A stretch of 64,000 bases of DNA from CAZHTF01 sp964535305 (GTDB lineage Bacteria > Planctomycetota > Phycisphaerae > UBA1845 > Fen-1342): the NCBI GenBank assembly GCA_964535305.1, contig CAZHTF010000006.1:1-64000 (forward strand). The letters are read 5' to 3'. The translations under genes were made by a program, and so were the position numbers. Below the pieces are notes generated by a model. It did not search any database and had not been told where the DNA came from. It was given only the letters and a program-made list of their open reading frames with translations. Below, piece by piece: positions 44,173-54,351 of this stretch (positions within the stretch are counted from its first letter, which is position 1; each line of letters opens with the position of its first letter).

Positions 44173-44852
44173 CACAGCCCCGCGCTCGCGTCCGCCGCTG
44201 CCGGCGAAATGATCAGGAAGATTTCTTCGGACGCGTCGGCGTCGTCCGCCGCGCCCGCCGCCAAGGGCAAATCCGCCAGCGGCTCGATTCGTGCGAAGGA
44301 TACGCCCGTCGCGGCCAACGGCGCTGGGTCGGCCTCGACGCGTGCCAGCGCCACGCCGCGCGCTAGCGGCGTGCCGCGCGGCTGGCCGGAATTCTGCGGC
44401 TGCGGTGCGGCCTGCCAGACCAGCATCAGCGCCAGGGCAGCGGCGACCGCGCCGATCGTCCCAATGCCGCGCCAGTGCCGAGCGCGGCGCGCCGTTGCGT
44501 CGTGCGCGACCGCTGCTGAAATCCGCGTGACCAGCCGCTGCCAATCCACGGGCGGCAGCTCGGCCAAGTTTGCGAGCGCCTGATCCAGCCGCGCGTCGGC
44601 ACGCGGCAGCGGCTCGACCGCGCGGACCGCCTGCGCTGTGCGCGCCGCCAGCGTCGCCCAATTGAGCTGTTCTTCGCGCGGCAGTGACTGCGTCAGCGCC
44701 TGCACCGTGCACCAGCGCCGCGCCAGCGTCCGCAACGCCGGATCTGCCTGCATGGCGGCATCGATGCGGGCCCGCAGCCCGACATCCGCCGGGTCGCACA
44801 GCCAATCGCTCAGCCAGCGCTCAAACTGCTCGTGCGGCACGCCGCGCTCCAC
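44172..44852 (-). CDS. Putative membrane anti-sigma/regulator of the ECF operon
   Basis: 226 residues. A cytoplasmic helical N-terminus (about 1-115, FERWLSDWLCDPADVGLRARIDAAM) is followed by one membrane helix (about 127-147, GTIGAVAAALALMLVWQA) and an extracytoplasmic tail (about 150-226). It lacks the HxxxCxxC zinc-finger of ZAS anti-sigma factors, so the anti-sigma role rests on its position directly after an ECF sigma gene (three bases between) and its topology. It starts at GTG 44852 and ends overlapping the STN gene start. Confidence 0.6.
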   Translation of the reverse strand: MERGVPHEQFERWLSDWLCDPADVGLRARIDAAMQADPALRTLARRWCTVQALTQSLPREEQLNWATLAARTAQAVRAVEPLPRADARLDQALANLAELPPVDWQRLVTRISAAVAHDATARRARHWRGIGTIGAVAAALALMLVWQAAPQPQNSGQPRGTPLARGVALARVEADPAPLAATGVSFARIEPLADLPLAAGAADDADASEEIFLIISPAAADASAGL

Positions 44853-44855
44853 GCT

Positions 44856-45482
44856 TCAGAGAAAGTCTTCCAGGCGCTCCTTCAGTCGCTTGCGCGCCTG
44901 AAACACATGCCACTTTACGGCCTCGACGCTGCAGCCCATGATCGCCGCCACTTCCTTCTGCGGCATGTTCTCCACCGAAAAAAGCACCAGCGCCAATCGT
45001 TGCTGCTCGGGCAATTGCGCCAGCTCGCGTTGCATGCGGGCCGAAAGCTCGTTGGCCGCCAGCGCGGCGCCCGGCTGCTGATCCGAATGGTCCGGCTCGG
45101 CCAAGCGATCCGAAAATGGCTGGTCCTCGATGATGCAATCGTCCAGCGAAAGCCGCGGACCGCCCACGGCGCGATCGCGGCGAAAGTTCAGCGACAGGTT
45201 CGTGACGATCCGCAGTAACCATCCGCCAAACCGATCCGGGTCTTCCAGCGTCTCGAGATTTCGAAATCCGCGAACGAACGCGTTCTGACAAACTTCCAAG
45301 GCGTCGTGCAGGTTCCCGACCAATCGATAGGCTACGGCCGTCGCACGCCGCTGGTGACGCTCGATCAACACGTCGAACGCCTCACGCTTTCCGTCGCGCG
45401 TCCGGCGAACAAGCTCCGCGTCGCTAAGCTCGGCCGTCGCCGGCCGCAGAGCATCAATCGAATCACCTGCCGCGTTAGACAC
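44856..45482 (-). CDS. ECF-type RNA polymerase sigma factor
   Basis: 208 residues from GTG 45482. Region 2 is DGKREAFDVLIERHQRRATAVAYRLVGNLHDALEVCQNAFVRGF with FGGWLLRIVTNLSLNFRR; region 4 is LAQLPEQQRLALVLFSVENMPQKEVAAIMGCSVEAVKWHVFQARKRL in outline, the ECF helix-turn-helix. The longer in-frame start at 45605 adds 41 residues of poor coding quality, with an over-close GGAAGG; GAGG before 45482 favours the short form. The sigma factor heads an operon with a membrane regulator and an STN-domain exported protein. Confidence 0.88.
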   Translation of the reverse strand: MSNAAGDSIDALRPATAELSDAELVRRTRDGKREAFDVLIERHQRRATAVAYRLVGNLHDALEVCQNAFVRGFRNLETLEDPDRFGGWLLRIVTNLSLNFRRDRAVGGPRLSLDDCIIEDQPFSDRLAEPDHSDQQPGAALAANELSARMQRELAQLPEQQRLALVLFSVENMPQKEVAAIMGCSVEAVKWHVFQARKRLKERLEDFL

Positions 45483-45869
45483 GTAAGTGCCTCGAAGGTT
45501 GGGACTAAACCACACGCGCGGCGGGCCGGCCTCGGCGTCAGCAGCGTGCCGCGCGTCCCGGACGGTCAGCGACCGCGATTTATCGGCTTTCAACGCCGTA
45601 GCCACTACCTTCCGACGGGCAGATTCGCTGGGTTATTCAGCGGCGAACGAAAGACTCGCCCGCTGCGAGAAGCGAACAGCGCCTTGCGACGAGCGAATGG
45701 TGAAGCTCACTTGGCCGCCGCTCGGGCGGCACGCGCGGAATCGGCTCCCTGTACGGATGCGCTTCCGCCCGGGAGAGCGGGCGAGATGCGACGCGGCTGA
45801 CGACGGTCAGAATCTGCGGAACGCAATCGTCGGTACCGCAATCTTGTCGCAAGGGCGCAAGCGCCGGCC
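45483..45869. other. Intergenic region between glnN and the ECF sigma gene
   Basis: 387 bases on the same-strand side between the end of glnN and the sigma start. Nothing recognisable as a gene or RNA; no T-rich terminator after glnN is apparent. It must hold the promoter of the sigma operon, which I cannot place. Confidence 0.35.
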
Positions 45870-48071
45870 TTACTTCAGGAACAGCAGCTCGCGATACGAC
45901 GGCAGCGGCCACAGACTCGCCGGGACCTGCGCCTCGAGCTCATCAGCCCGCGCCCGCAGCTCGTCCATCAGCGGGCAGACCTTCAATTTCAGGTGCTTGG
46001 CGTGCTTGAGCGCGTCGTCCTCGTGCGCGCTCAGCCCGGCTTCGAGCTTGTCGATCGCTGCGATGAAGCGGTTCACCAGGCTCGCATAGTCCACAAACAG
46101 CTTGCGGACGACCTTGATGTCGCCACCAGCCTCCTCGCTCTCCGAGACCGTTTCTGCCAGCATGCCCTGGTGCCGCAGCGCCGCTGGCAGGATCATGGTC
46201 CGCGCGATCAGCACCATCTGCTCGGCTTCGATCGTGATCTGCTTGACGTACTTCTCCGTGAAGGCGTGCACACGGCTCTCGACTTCCGCCTTGCTCAGCA
46301 CGTTGTACTTCTTGAAGAGCTCGATCGCCCGCGACGAACCCAGCACCGGCAGGGCCTCGACCGTGTTCCGCAGATGCGGCAAGCCGCGGCGATCCGCCTC
46401 GGTGTGCCAAGCCTTCGAGTAGTTGTCGCCGTTGAAGACGATTCGCTTGTGCTCCTTGACCAGCTTCTTCAGCAGCGCCCGCACGGCGGTTTCAAGCTTG
46501 GCCTTGCTTGGCTCGCGGCCGACGGCCTTCTCCAGCTCAGTGGCGATCACGTCCAGCGACTCGGCCACCATCGTGTTCAGCACTGTGTTGGGCCAGGCAG
46601 AGCTGGCCGACGCACCCACAGCGCGAAACTCGAACTTGTTGCCCGTGAACGCAAAGGGCGACGTGCGGTTGCGGTCGCCGGCATGCCGCGGCAGTTGAGG
46701 CAGCGTGTCGGCACCCAGGTCGATCGAGCCACCCTTCAGCGTGCGCTGCGCGGCGCCCTTCTCCAACTGCTCGATGATGTCGCTCAGCATGTCGCCCAGG
46801 AAGATCGAGATGATCGCCGGCGGAGCCTCGTTCGCACCCAAACGGTGATCGTTGGCCGCCGAGGCGATCGCCGCCCGCAAGACGTCGGCGTACTTGTCGA
46901 CGGCGCGCAGCACCGCGCACAGAAACACCAGGAACTGCGTGTTGGTGTGCGTCTCGTCCTGCGGATCCAGCAGGTTCACGCCCGTATTGGTGCACATCGA
47001 CCAGTTGTTATGCTTGCCCGAGCCGTTGATGCCCGCGAACGGCTTCTCATGCAGGATCGCCTGCAACCCGAAGCGCGGCGCCACGCGCTTGAGCGTCTCC
47101 ATCACCAGCATCTGGTGATCGCACGCCACGTTCGCATTCTCAAAAACCGGCGCAAGCTCGTACTGCCCGGGCGCCACTTCGTTGTGCCGCGTCTTCACCG
47201 GAACGCCCACGCGATACAGCTCGCGCTCGACTTCCGCCATATACGTCAGCACGCGCGTCGGAATCGAGCCGAAATAGTGATCTTCGAGCTGCTGCCCCTT
47301 CGGCGGACGAGCGCCAAATAGCGTACGGTCGCAGGTCACCAGGTCCGGCCGGGCGAAGTACAAATTGCGATCGACCAGGAAATACTCCTGCTCAGCCCCG
47401 ACCGTCGTATACACCCGCGAAACGCCCGCATCTGTACCGAAGAGCTTCAAGATCCGCATTGCGTGCTTCGAGAGCGCCTCCATCGAGCGCAGCAGCGGCG
47501 TCTTCTTGTCCAGCGCCTCGCCGTTCCACGAAACGAACGCCGTCGGAATGCAAAGCGTCGCGCAATTCTCCGTCCGCAGCAGGAATGCGGGGCTGGTCGC
47601 GTCCCACGCGGTGTAGCCGCGGGCCTCAAACGTCGCTCGCAACCCGCCGGAAGGAAAGCTCGACGCATCCGGCTCGCCCTGCACCAGGTCCGCGCCGCTG
47701 AACGAGAACAACATGCCGCCGCGCCCATCCGGGACGATCAGCGAATCATGCTTCTCGGCGGTCAGGCCGGTGAGCGGCTGGAACCAGTGCGTGTAGTGCG
47801 TCGCGCCGCGCTCGATGGCCCAGTCCTTCATGGCGGCGGCGACCACGTCGGCCACGTGCGGGTCCAGCGGCTCGCCCAGGTCGAGTGTGCGCATCAGGGC
47901 CTTGAAGATGTTCTTTGGCAGGCGTTGCTGCATGACGCGTTCGCTGAACACGTCGGCCCCGAAGAGCGTCTCCATCCGCGGGTTGGTTTGCGGCTCACCG
48001 TTCCCGGAAGCGTCATTCCAGGTGGTGGCCGCCAGCACAGCTTCAAGCCGGGGATTGCTCGTCACTTCCAT
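45870..48071 (-). CDS. glnN: Glutamine synthetase type III
   Basis: 733 residues, full length for GSIII (GlnN). The N-terminal GSIII-specific part (VFSERVMQQRLPKNIFKALMRT) precedes the catalytic core, with metal and substrate motifs VGAEQEYFLVDR, NEVAPGQYELAPVFENANVACDHQM, NGSGKHNNWSM and the nucleotide-side RNRTSPFAFTGNKFEFRAVG in outline. The C-terminal third has GSIII helices (VEALPVLGSSRAIELFKKYNVLSKAEVESRV). It makes glutamine from glutamate and ammonia in the cytoplasm. ATG 48071 follows AGGAG at eleven bases. Confidence 0.94.
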   Translation of the reverse strand: MEVTSNPRLEAVLAATTWNDASGNGEPQTNPRMETLFGADVFSERVMQQRLPKNIFKALMRTLDLGEPLDPHVADVVAAAMKDWAIERGATHYTHWFQPLTGLTAEKHDSLIVPDGRGGMLFSFSGADLVQGEPDASSFPSGGLRATFEARGYTAWDATSPAFLLRTENCATLCIPTAFVSWNGEALDKKTPLLRSMEALSKHAMRILKLFGTDAGVSRVYTTVGAEQEYFLVDRNLYFARPDLVTCDRTLFGARPPKGQQLEDHYFGSIPTRVLTYMAEVERELYRVGVPVKTRHNEVAPGQYELAPVFENANVACDHQMLVMETLKRVAPRFGLQAILHEKPFAGINGSGKHNNWSMCTNTGVNLLDPQDETHTNTQFLVFLCAVLRAVDKYADVLRAAIASAANDHRLGANEAPPAIISIFLGDMLSDIIEQLEKGAAQRTLKGGSIDLGADTLPQLPRHAGDRNRTSPFAFTGNKFEFRAVGASASSAWPNTVLNTMVAESLDVIATELEKAVGREPSKAKLETAVRALLKKLVKEHKRIVFNGDNYSKAWHTEADRRGLPHLRNTVEALPVLGSSRAIELFKKYNVLSKAEVESRVHAFTEKYVKQITIEAEQMVLIARTMILPAALRHQGMLAETVSESEEAGGDIKVVRKLFVDYASLVNRFIAAIDKLEAGLSAHEDDALKHAKHLKLKVCPLMDELRARADELEAQVPASLWPLPSYRELLFLK

Positions 48072-48545
48072 GGTGCAACAACTCCTCTTGTAGCGAAACC
48101 GACAAGTCAACCAGCAACGCGGACACAGTCCAATACGCTGAAGCGCGCGACAGCGCAGCGCGGCTGCAGACCGCCGTCCGGGTCAAAGAACGCGCGCTGG
48201 ACCGAGGCCAGAATTTGCAGGTGCGGAAACAAAACCGCATTATTGCGATTGCGCTCCGGAACGCAAGCCGCCGCCACGCTGACGAAGGCCGACCGGCCTT
48301 GCGAGAACCGCCGCCCAGGTGGCATTCAGCTCGCTGGTTTATCCAGCGCCCACGACGCGACGGCGGCCAACGCAGCGACTGTGGCTACGCGTCATCATCG
48401 GTCGGGTTCTACCCGCGCACGACTCGCGGGGCTGCGCGCGGTCACTTTCGCAGGCAAACGGCGTGGGCTATAAGGAGGTCTTCCGCGCAACCCGTAGCTG
48501 GGTTCTAGCGGCGCGGCGCAACCACTGTCACAGAAAGCGCAGACG
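48072..48545. other. Divergent region between glnN and sucD, no gene seen
   Basis: 474 bases without a convincing open frame. Small hairpins occur (AACCC-GTAGCT-GGGTT near 48500; AAGGCC/GGCCTT near 48290), and a TATAAG at about 48467 could be a -10 toward sucD. sucC, which normally precedes sucD, is not here. Confidence 0.4.
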
Positions 48546-49468
<923 letters not shown>

Positions 49469-49529
49469 CGCGAACCCACAGGATGCGCGAATCGCAGTCC
49501 CCGTGTCATTGCACTGGCGGCGCTTCGCT

Positions 49530-50690
49530 TCACGGCGCGAGTCCCCGCACGGCGCGTCCGAACGCGTCGTAGGCCCCGCGGACCTCGCTGAGCGTGTCGC
49601 CGCCGAATTTCTCCAGCCAGGCGCGGGCGACTTCAAACGCAACCACGTTTTCGATCACCACGCTGCAGGCCGGGACGGCGCAGACGTCGCTGCGTTCGTA
49701 GTCGCTGCGTTCGGCCGCCAGCGTCTGCAAGTTCACGCTGTCCATGCCCTGCAGCAGCGTGCTGATCGGCTTCATCGCCGCCCGCACAACCAGCGGCTGG
49801 CCGTTGGTCATGCCGCCTTCCAGTCCGCCGGCGTGATTGCTGCGGCGCGCGAAGCCGAAGTTCGGCGTGCCGCGCTGCGCGGCGTCAAAGTCGATCGGGT
49901 CGTGCACGCGGCTACCCGCGCGGCGCGCGCCAGCGAAGCCCAGCCCGATCTCGACGCCCTTGATTGCCTGCACCGAGCCGGCCGCCTGCATCAGCCGGCC
50001 GTCGAGTCGCCCGGCAGCGCTCGTGCACGACCCGAGCCCGATGGGCAGATTGAAGACGCGCACCTCAACCACGCCGCCGAGCGTGTCCTTGCTCATCTTC
50101 GCTTCGCGAATGGCCTCGGTCATGCGTTCCGCCGCGAGCGGATCCGGCGTATAGACTTCGTTCGCGTCGCGTGCCGCGCGCAAAGCTTGCGCGTCGAGCT
50201 GCTCGGGGATGTTGACGGCGCACACGCCCCCGATCTCACACACGAACCCGACGCACTCGACGCCGAACTCGGTCAGCAGGCATTTCGCGAGCGCCCCGAC
50301 GGCGACGCGAGCGGCGGTCTCGCGGGCCGAGGCGCGTTCCAGCGTCTCGCGGCAATCGGTGGTCAGCCACTTGATCGCGCCCGGCAAGTCGGCGTGACCA
50401 GGTCGCGGGCGGTGCACGGGCGGCGCCGCGTCGAGCCGCGCGTCGCGATTTGTGATCTGCAGGACGATCGGCGCGCCTGTGGTCACGCCCCGCCGCACGC
50501 CGGCCAGCGGCGTGGCGCTGTCGCGCTCGATGCGCATGCGCGCCCCGCGGCCGTAGCCCCCCTGTCGGCGACGCAACTCGGCATCGATCTGCTGCAGGTC
50601 AACCCGCACACCCGCGGGCATGCCGTCGACCAGCGCCGTCAGCGCCGGGCCGTGCGATTCGCCGGCGGTTTGATAGCTGAGCTGCGGCAT
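49530..50690 (-). CDS. aroC: Chorismate synthase
   Basis: 386 residues. YQTAGESHGPALTALVDGMPAGV is the N-terminal FMN/EPSP motif, GRGARMRIERD and the C-terminal ...RRSNHAGGLEGGMTNGQPLVVRAAMKP...DVCAVPACSVVIENV complete the family set. It makes chorismate from EPSP, the last step of the shikimate pathway, using reduced FMN. ATG 50690 with GAGGTG upstream was chosen over a longer frame. It is divergent from the amidohydrolase gene. Confidence 0.95.
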   Translation of the reverse strand: MPQLSYQTAGESHGPALTALVDGMPAGVRVDLQQIDAELRRRQGGYGRGARMRIERDSATPLAGVRRGVTTGAPIVLQITNRDARLDAAPPVHRPRPGHADLPGAIKWLTTDCRETLERASARETAARVAVGALAKCLLTEFGVECVGFVCEIGGVCAVNIPEQLDAQALRAARDANEVYTPDPLAAERMTEAIREAKMSKDTLGGVVEVRVFNLPIGLGSCTSAAGRLDGRLMQAAGSVQAIKGVEIGLGFAGARRAGSRVHDPIDFDAAQRGTPNFGFARRSNHAGGLEGGMTNGQPLVVRAAMKPISTLLQGMDSVNLQTLAAERSDYERSDVCAVPACSVVIENVVAFEVARAWLEKFGGDTLSEVRGAYDAFGRAVRGLAP

Positions 50691-50871
50691 CGCGCTGTTG
50701 CACCTCGCGAAAACTCGGCTGGCCGGCGGCTGGCTTGCGTACACGTGCATCGCGTGCGAATCGCGGCCCGGCCTGCGATTCTACGAGCCCGCCGCGCGAA
50801 TGCCCAATCCGGCAGCGCGCGGCGCGCGACGCATCCCCGCCTACAATCCCGAATTCCTGACCGGAGATTGC

Positions 50872-51909
50872 ATGAGCAGCAAGCCAACAAGGACCGGGAT
50901 CGGCGGCGAAGTGCCCGCGAGCAGCGCGGCGCGCTCTCCGGCCAATCGCATCGGGCTGGACTATCGCGCCGCGCACGCCTGGCGCTACGCCGGCCCCCCG
51001 ATCGTCGACATTCACACGCACGTCAAATCGCTCGCCGACGCGGCGCCGTTCTTCGAGGCGGCCGATCACTTCGGCGTGGGCACGATTGTCTCGATGACGC
51101 CGTTTGAGCAGGCCGCGGCGCTCCGCGACGCGTACGGCGAGCGGCTGCAGTTCATTGCGATCCCGAACTGGAAGCGCGAGGGTAAGAGCGACGAGTTCCG
51201 CGCGGAGTGGATCGATCTGCTGGGCCGCTTCCGCGCGCTGGGCGCGCGGCTGTGCAAATTCTGGATGGCTCCGCCGATGCGCGGCGAGCACGGCCTGACG
51301 CTCGAGCACGAGTTCCTGCAACCGGTGATCGAGCAGGCCCTGTCACTGGGCTACGAGTTCATGGTGCACATCGGCGACCCGAGCGTCTGGTGGAGCACGA
51401 AATACGCCGACATCGACCGCTTCGGGACCAAGGCGCAGCAATACGACCAGTTGCACTGGCTTGCGGAGCGCGTCGCGCCACGGCGGATCATCGCGGCGCA
51501 CATGGGCGGGACGGTCGAAAATCTGCCGTTTCTTCAAGGTTTGCTGGACGCACGTCCGAATCTGTATTTGGATACCAGCGCGACCAAGTGGGTGGTGCGC
51601 GAGGTTGCGCCCCAGCCGCGCGCCGTGCACGACTTCGTCGTGCGCAACGCGCAGCGCGTTCTGCTGGGCAGCGACCTGGTGGTGGACGCACGCTATGATT
51701 TCGAGCACTACGCCAGCCGCTACTGGGCCCAGCGGACGATGTGGGAGACGGCCTATCGCGGCGAGAGCCCGATTGAGGACCCGGACGCCGCCGATCCGCC
51801 GCTGCTGGCGGGCGTCGACCTGCCTGGCCCGGTCCTGAAGCGCGTGTATTTTGAGAACGCGGCGGCGCTGGGCTTCGGCGCGGCCGGCAACCCGGTGAGA
51901 ACAGCATGA
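50872..51909 (+). CDS. Amidohydrolase_2-family hydrolase
   Basis: 345 residues. Metal site: HxH in IVDIHTHVKS, His in FMVHIGDPSVWW, His in IIAAHMGGTVE and Asp in LLGSDLVVDARYD. LYLDTSATKWVVRE precedes the last. The group includes decarboxylases and lactonases; the substrate is unknown. ATG 50872 with CGGAGA; a TACAAT -10-like box at 50842-50847. The stop overlaps the start of the isocitrate dehydrogenase-like gene (ATGA), so the two proteins are made together. Confidence 0.8.
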   Translation: MSSKPTRTGIGGEVPASSAARSPANRIGLDYRAAHAWRYAGPPIVDIHTHVKSLADAAPFFEAADHFGVGTIVSMTPFEQAAALRDAYGERLQFIAIPNWKREGKSDEFRAEWIDLLGRFRALGARLCKFWMAPPMRGEHGLTLEHEFLQPVIEQALSLGYEFMVHIGDPSVWWSTKYADIDRFGTKAQQYDQLHWLAERVAPRRIIAAHMGGTVENLPFLQGLLDARPNLYLDTSATKWVVREVAPQPRAVHDFVVRNAQRVLLGSDLVVDARYDFEHYASRYWAQRTMWETAYRGESPIEDPDAADPPLLAGVDLPGPVLKRVYFENAAALGFGAAGNPVRTA

Positions 51910-52919
51910 CGCGAACGGTGTGTCTGATCCCAGGCGACGGCATCGGTCCGGAAGTCACCAGCGCGGCCCTTGAAGTCATCGCGGCCGCCGGTGCACTGAT
52001 CGAGTGGATCGAGCTGCCCGCGGGCGCCGCGGCGGCCGAGCAGCACGGCGACGTGCTGCCCAAACAGACGCTTGAGGCGATTGAGAAGTATCGCCTGGCG
52101 CTGAAGGGCCCGCTGACCACGCCGATCGGTAAGGGCTTTTCCAGTATCAACGTCACGTTGCGCAAGCATTTCAATCTGTACGCCGCGGTGCGGCCGGTGC
52201 GTTCGCTGCCGGGCGTGAGGACGCGCTACGACGACGTCGAGCTGGTCGTGATTCGCGAGAACACCGAGGGGCTCTACAGCGGCATCGAGCACGAAGTGGC
52301 CGACGGCGTGGTCGAGAGCGTCAAGATCGCGACGCGCGTCGGCTGCGAGCGCATCTCGCGCTTCGCCTTTGAATACGCCAAGCAGCGCGGCCGCAAGCGC
52401 GTCTCGGTCTTCCACAAAGCCAACATCATGAAGAAGACCGACGGGCTTTTCCTGGACTGCGCCCGCCGGATGCACAAGCAGCTCGCGCCGCAGATCGAAT
52501 ACGAAGAGCTGATCATCGACAACGCCTGCATGCAGCTTGTCCGCGACCCATCGCGCTTCGACGTGCTGCTGATGGAAAATCTCTACGGCGACGTGATCAG
52601 CGACCTGTGCGCCGGGCTGGTTGGCGGCCTGGGCGTGGTGCCGGGCGCAAACATCGGCGACGATTGCGCCATCTTCGAGGCTGTGCACGGCAGCGCCCCG
52701 GACATCGCCGGTAAGGGCGTCGCCAACCCGCTGGCCGTCATCATGACCAGCGTCATGATGCTCAACCACATCGGCCAGACAGCGCCCGCCGAGCGGATCA
52801 AGAATGCCTACAACGGCGTGCTCGCCGCCGGCAACCCGCTGACGCGCGACATCGGCGGCTGCTCCGGGACACGCGAATTCACCGACGCGATTCTGCGACG
52901 GGTTGAATTGTCACGCTGA
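51906..52919 (+). CDS. NAD-dependent isocitrate/isopropylmalate dehydrogenase-family enzyme
   Basis: 337 residues. IPGDGIGPEVTSAALEV opens the fold; FSSINVTLRKHFNLYAAVRPVRSLPG carries the substrate Ser and Arg residues of isocitrate dehydrogenases; VVIRENTEGLYSGIEH, HKANIMKKTDGLFLD, MENLYGDVISDLCAGLVGGLG and FEAVHGSAPDIAGKG complete it. Phosphate-loop residues point to isocitrate rather than isopropylmalate, and the mitochondrial-type NAD enzyme rather than the NADP monomer. It is coupled to the amidohydrolase. Confidence 0.85.
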   Translation: MTRTVCLIPGDGIGPEVTSAALEVIAAAGALIEWIELPAGAAAAEQHGDVLPKQTLEAIEKYRLALKGPLTTPIGKGFSSINVTLRKHFNLYAAVRPVRSLPGVRTRYDDVELVVIRENTEGLYSGIEHEVADGVVESVKIATRVGCERISRFAFEYAKQRGRKRVSVFHKANIMKKTDGLFLDCARRMHKQLAPQIEYEELIIDNACMQLVRDPSRFDVLLMENLYGDVISDLCAGLVGGLGVVPGANIGDDCAIFEAVHGSAPDIAGKGVANPLAVIMTSVMMLNHIGQTAPAERIKNAYNGVLAAGNPLTRDIGGCSGTREFTDAILRRVELSR

Positions 52920-52951
52920 ACCGCGCGGCGGCGATTTGTGCGATCGGCCTG

Positions 52952-52973
52952 GGCCGCGGGCTGACGCGCGGCC
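52952..52973. terminator. Weak hairpin between convergent genes
   Basis: GGCCGCG (52952-52958) pairs with CGCGGCC (52967-52973), eight-base loop, without a T-tract on either side. It lies between the dehydrogenase stop (52919) and the chemoreceptor stop (52992). Confidence 0.35.
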
Positions 52974-52991
52974 GTTCCGCTGAGGAGGCGC

Positions 52992-53783
52992 CTAAGGCGC
53001 GGCTCTAGCGGCCGCCTGGCTGTCGCTCCGCAAGACACTCCAGATGTGCTCGATCGACTGTGCCGTTTCGCTGGCCGCGTCGCGGATCGCGCTGAGCTGC
53101 GTCTCGATCTGCCGCGTGGCATCCGCGGTCCGCGATGCGAGCTTCTTGACCTCCGTCGCAACCACGGCAAAGCCGCGACCGGCGTCGCCAACGCGGGCCG
53201 CTTCGATCGCGGCGTTCAGCGCCAGCATGTCGGTCTGAGCGGTGATCGCCCCGATCACTTTCGAGATGCTGCCGATCTGCTCGGACGCGCGCGTCAGGCC
53301 GTCCACCACGCGCTGCGTCGACTCAAAGCTCCCGGCCAGCTCCTGCCGCCGCGCTTCGGCGGCCTGCAGCGCCGCGGTCTGCGACTGCATCGCCTCGCTG
53401 GCCGAGTTGATGCTCTGGGCCGCGTGTCGAAATGAGCCCAGCATTCCCGGCAACAGCACGCGTCGGAAGAACTTGCCTTCACTGGCGTATCTCAGCGCCG
53501 CGCGCGATTCGCGCACGAAGGCATCCGTCATGTCCAGCAGGTGATTGACGCCATGCAGCATCTCGGCCAGATCGCCGGCAGCATCGATGTTCAGAATCCG
53601 CGCTTCCAGGTCGCCGGATGCCGCGCGGCGCACCACGCGGGCCGCTTCGCTGATCCAGCGCTGCGTGTCGTCGACGGCGGCGCGTGCGTTCGCCGCTGCC
53701 GGGTCGACCCGCGCGTCCGCCGCGCCCTGTTCCGCAAAGATGGTGCTCATCGATTTCACCAGATTCTTTTGAGGCTCCGGCAT
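52992..53783 (-). CDS. Soluble methyl-accepting chemotaxis-type signalling protein
   Basis: 263 residues without a membrane helix or signal peptide. Residues about 45-95 are HAMP-like (RRAASGDLEARI). The signalling tip is at about 180-230 (TAQTDMLALNAAIEAARVGDAGRGFAVVATEV, in outline), followed by KKLASRTADATRQIETQL. No methylation region or CheR-docking pentapeptide is seen at the short end. Such soluble transducers act through CheA/CheW clusters, none of which are in this window. It starts 43 bases after the stop of a PAS-domain gene on the same strand. Confidence 0.85.
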   Translation of the reverse strand: MPEPQKNLVKSMSTIFAEQGAADARVDPAAANARAAVDDTQRWISEAARVVRRAASGDLEARILNIDAAGDLAEMLHGVNHLLDMTDAFVRESRAALRYASEGKFFRRVLLPGMLGSFRHAAQSINSASEAMQSQTAALQAAEARRQELAGSFESTQRVVDGLTRASEQIGSISKVIGAITAQTDMLALNAAIEAARVGDAGRGFAVVATEVKKLASRTADATRQIETQLSAIRDAASETAQSIEHIWSVLRSDSQAAARAAP

Positions 53784-53826
53784 CGTGCCTGCTCATCACG
53801 CCGCGCCGCGCGGCTCACGTCGTCCC

Positions 53827-54351
53827 TCACAGCGAGAACACGAACTCTTCGTACGAGATTTTCTTTTCCGCCAGCAGCCCGGTCAGGCGCGGCAGCGATG
53901 CCGCCAAGGCCTCCTTCGGATTCCCGAAACGCGCCTCTTCTTTCGAGAGCCAGTCGTACAGCTCCATCACCTTCGGCAGCGCGCTGCGCTGCGGCACGCG
54001 ACGGTTCGAGTGGTAGCCAATGATCGCGCCCTGCTCGTCAAACGTGGGCGTGACGTGCGCGAACACCCAGTAGTGATCGCCGCTGCGGGCGCGATTGATC
54101 ACGTACGCGAAGATCTCGTTGCCCGCGGCGATCGTGTCCCAGAGCACCTTGAACACGCAGCGCGGCATGGCCGGGTGGCGGATGATGTTGTGCGCCTGGC
54201 CCAGCAGCTCCGCCTCGCTGAATTGCGCGACGCGCACGAACACCTGGTTGGCGTACGTAATGCGGCCTTTCAGATCGGTCTTGCTGACGATGATCTCGTT
54301 GGCCGCAAACGTCCGCTCTTTGCCCGTCAGATGCAACTCGGCTCGAGCCAT
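53827..54351 (-). CDS. Aer-like PAS domain protein
   Basis: 174 residues, one PAS domain. TDLKGRITYANQVFVRVAQFSEAELLGQAHNIIRHPAMPR and DHYWVFAHVTP (in outline) closely follow the FAD-binding PAS of the aerotaxis sensor Aer. No HAMP or signalling module is attached; about 45 helical residues follow the domain. ATG 54351 with GGAGA upstream. It lies just before a soluble chemoreceptor gene, so the pair looks like Aer split into a sensor and a transducer. Confidence 0.82.
   Translation of the reverse strand: MARAELHLTGKERTFAANEIIVSKTDLKGRITYANQVFVRVAQFSEAELLGQAHNIIRHPAMPRCVFKVLWDTIAAGNEIFAYVINRARSGDHYWVFAHVTPTFDEQGAIIGYHSNRRVPQRSALPKVMELYDWLSKEEARFGNPKEALAASLPRLTGLLAEKKISYEEFVFSL

Noticed and set aside
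49503..51107. Plus-strand open frame over aroC
   Set aside because: Antisense to a clear chorismate synthase and of non-protein composition.
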